From Pisaster brevispinus (Eukaryota > Echinodermata > Asteroidea > Forcipulatida > Asteriidae), in assembly GCA_023634235.1 (NCBI GenBank), contig JAMKCF010000018.1, forward strand, positions 4,183,474-4,247,473: a stretch of DNA of 64,000 nucleotides, read 5' to 3'. Of the stretch, positions 62,100 to 64,000 are shown piece by piece. Position 1 is the stretch's first letter. Every line of letters starts with the position of its first letter. Position numbers and translations under genes: made by a program. The notes below the pieces were generated by a model. The model did no database searches. It saw only the letters and a list, made by a program, of their open reading frames with translations, and was not told the DNA's origin.

Positions 62100-64000
62100 A
62101 TTATAACCCCTTTAAGGTTGTCCGACGAAGTTTCTTTTCAGTATAATTAGCTGTTCCGACCTACTGTCGGAACAGGTATTGTTTTCGTCGAGATTTTTAT
62201 TATTTTTAGCTGTTCCGACTACAGTCGGAACAGGTGTTGTTTTTGTCGAGATTTTTATTATTTTTATTATTATTATTATTATTATTATTCTTTGTTTCCA
62301 CTTAAATCCCATAGTTTTGTACACGTTTTTTCTTTAAGCCTAATATCCTAGAGCGTAAATACGAAATAATTAAATAATATATCAAATTGAAGCTTAGAAC
62401 AGACTTGCACAGTCTATAAACTGATACCCTTCATCAGAGATCGAGGTGATCTGTCCAACGCGTTTACTTTGTTGGTAATGATGCGCAAACCATTTTGCTT
62501 TAATTTTTGTATTCTATATATAGATAAAAGACATCGCATCGTCTTTTTAAATCAAAACATTCATGATCCTTACCTTTATTCGTTACATTTGTAATCTTCC
62601 GTATCCATTCACTCTAAAAACTCCCGGGGCAAAATTTACCCGGATTCTGGGTCTCATGCAGGGAGCTGACCTAGGTCGGGCTGACTCGGAAACTGGTTTG
62701 AAAAAGTTAAGTTTTGACTCAAACTCTAATAATAATGAAAACAGTTTGAAAATCGGTTGTTTAGTTCTTGAGATATGGTCCCACTTCCGGTTGACCCCGA
62801 AGTAAAGGTCATTATGAGGTCACGGTTACCAAACGGTAATAAGTGGGACCATATCTCAAGAACTACACAGCCGATTTTCAATTTTTTCAGTTATAAACCC
62901 TTTAAGGATTGAAGATAAACTTTGGGTTACCTTAACTCCATGTTTACCTTTACTTCTGGGTCAACCGGAAGTGGAACCATATCGTTCAATCTTGAACTTA
63001 GCCTCACTTTAAATGTCTGGATCGTTTAATCAAAGCACAACAAAAAGGAACAGCTTCGTGTTTGTTCACAAACACCTCAATGTCTAGTTATTATTATTAT
63101 TCTTTGTTTCTCCCTAAATCCCCATAGCATTTGTACACGTTTTTGGTTTAAATCTTTAAAAATAAATTAATGAAATGAAAGATTTAGTTTTTATACCAAA
63201 TTAAAGCTTAGTACTTATACTCAACATTAAATTTAAAAAAGTTAAAATTCTTAATTAAAAAGCCTTAATTAAGCTTGTGAATATTTAATTAGCCAACCTT
63301 GTTAGCACCATATCTCAAGAAGTATATATCCAATCCTTAAACTTTTTTCGGTTATGGACTTGTCTTGAATTGTAGATGTATATTCCAGCCTAAAATTGTC
63401 AGTCACGTCATCATGACGTCATACGTTTGCGCGTTTTGTTTTATGTGTACAAAACATATGGCGCTAAAAGTGAAAACGTTTTACTAGTCAAAAACACAAT
63501 AACTTCAAAATAAGTTATTTGTTCGTTTCCTGAATTTCATATTCTTTGTTGAAAAATTAACTGATTTCAATGAGAGATGTTTCAGTCCATTAAAAGCAAT
63601 CAAGGTACGTCTATAATTAACGAATATATGAAAATCTTGGCGTAGTGGTACAACGTAGTACTTCACAAACTGGATGCAGTCACTCTCAAGTTTTCTTAAA
63701 CCTTCTCTATGCTTCATGCAATACTTTGTGGACCTACATGAGTTGAGGACTTACTTGAGAAGAGTCTACGACATTGTCGCGAAGTGCGCAGCTTTTTATT
63801 TGATTTCTAACAGAGTATTGGACCCATTACTTTGTACATACTCCAATGGATTTGTACACAGCCAATACATTTAGATTCCTACGTAGGTTTAGGGTTTTCG
63901 TGACAATGCAGAATTATTCTGTTTCCTCCTAAAATCCCTTAGCGTTTGTACACGTTTTTTCTTTATGCCTAATATTTTAAAGCGTACGATGAAAGAGTTC
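62100..64000. repeat. dispersed or tandem repeat, about 815-bp period
   Basis: A conserved block (ctttgtttc, cc(c)taaatccc, ttgtacacgttttt) occurs at about 62290, 63102 and 63917. The first two are followed by related ccaaatt(a/g)aagcttag words; the window ends soon after the third. Also present are two agctgttccgac / gtcggaacagg hairpins at 62150-62235 and a hairpin at 62744-62885. No gene is seen. Confidence 0.65.

Overview
This is animal nuclear DNA. Five spliced genes were reconstructed, all on the minus strand, with GT..AG introns that keep frame throughout. Introns and spacers are dense with short inverted-repeat (MITE-like) elements, tRNA-type SINE pieces, microsatellites and minisatellites. 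The repeat style and the tandem sulfotransferase and sulfatase genes suggest a marine deuterostome, most likely an echinoderm. That assignment is an inference from gene and repeat character, not from a search. There are no operons, CRISPR arrays or prokaryotic features.

Layout. 1-5.4 kb: repeats, including a possible LINE 3' fragment and a 440-bp inverted-repeat element. 5.4-9.85 kb: a complete six-exon WSC-domain sulfotransferase gene (WSCD / sialate O-sulfotransferase family). 9.85-13.8 kb: spacer with a 7-mer minisatellite and a 736-bp element that has perfect 30-bp terminal inverted repeats. 13.8-20.6 kb: a second WSCD gene whose exons 2-6 match the first exactly in length. 22.4-22.7 kb: a third first-exon-like segment in the same splice phase, probably an alternative first exon of the second gene. 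23-30 kb: AT-rich, repeat-rich spacer and possible 3' UTR. 30.1-39.9 kb: a seven-exon gene for a 455-residue disordered nuclear-type protein with an HMGN-like RRSSR motif, two AT-hook-like motifs, acidic stretches and a long Pro/Gln/Thr-rich exon. 41.9-43 kb: tandem repeats. 43.9-52.4 kb and 54.6-62.0 kb: a recent direct duplication, each copy with a complete seven-exon arylsulfatase B-type gene. 62-64 kb: a dispersed or tandem repeat of about 815-bp period.

Functionally, the window places two predicted Golgi sulfotransferases (sulfate writers) near two predicted sulfatases (sulfate removers). By family, the first pair should use PAPS to sulfate sialic acid and the second should remove ester sulfate from galactosamine-type sugars. 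Co-location is observed; a shared pathway is conjecture. The most striking signal is in the sulfatase pair. The introns and three middle exons are almost identical, yet I count by eye 19 amino-acid replacements against about 3 silent changes. These cluster in the membrane anchor and stem, just after the calcium-binding DNGGQ motif, and at the start of the last exon.
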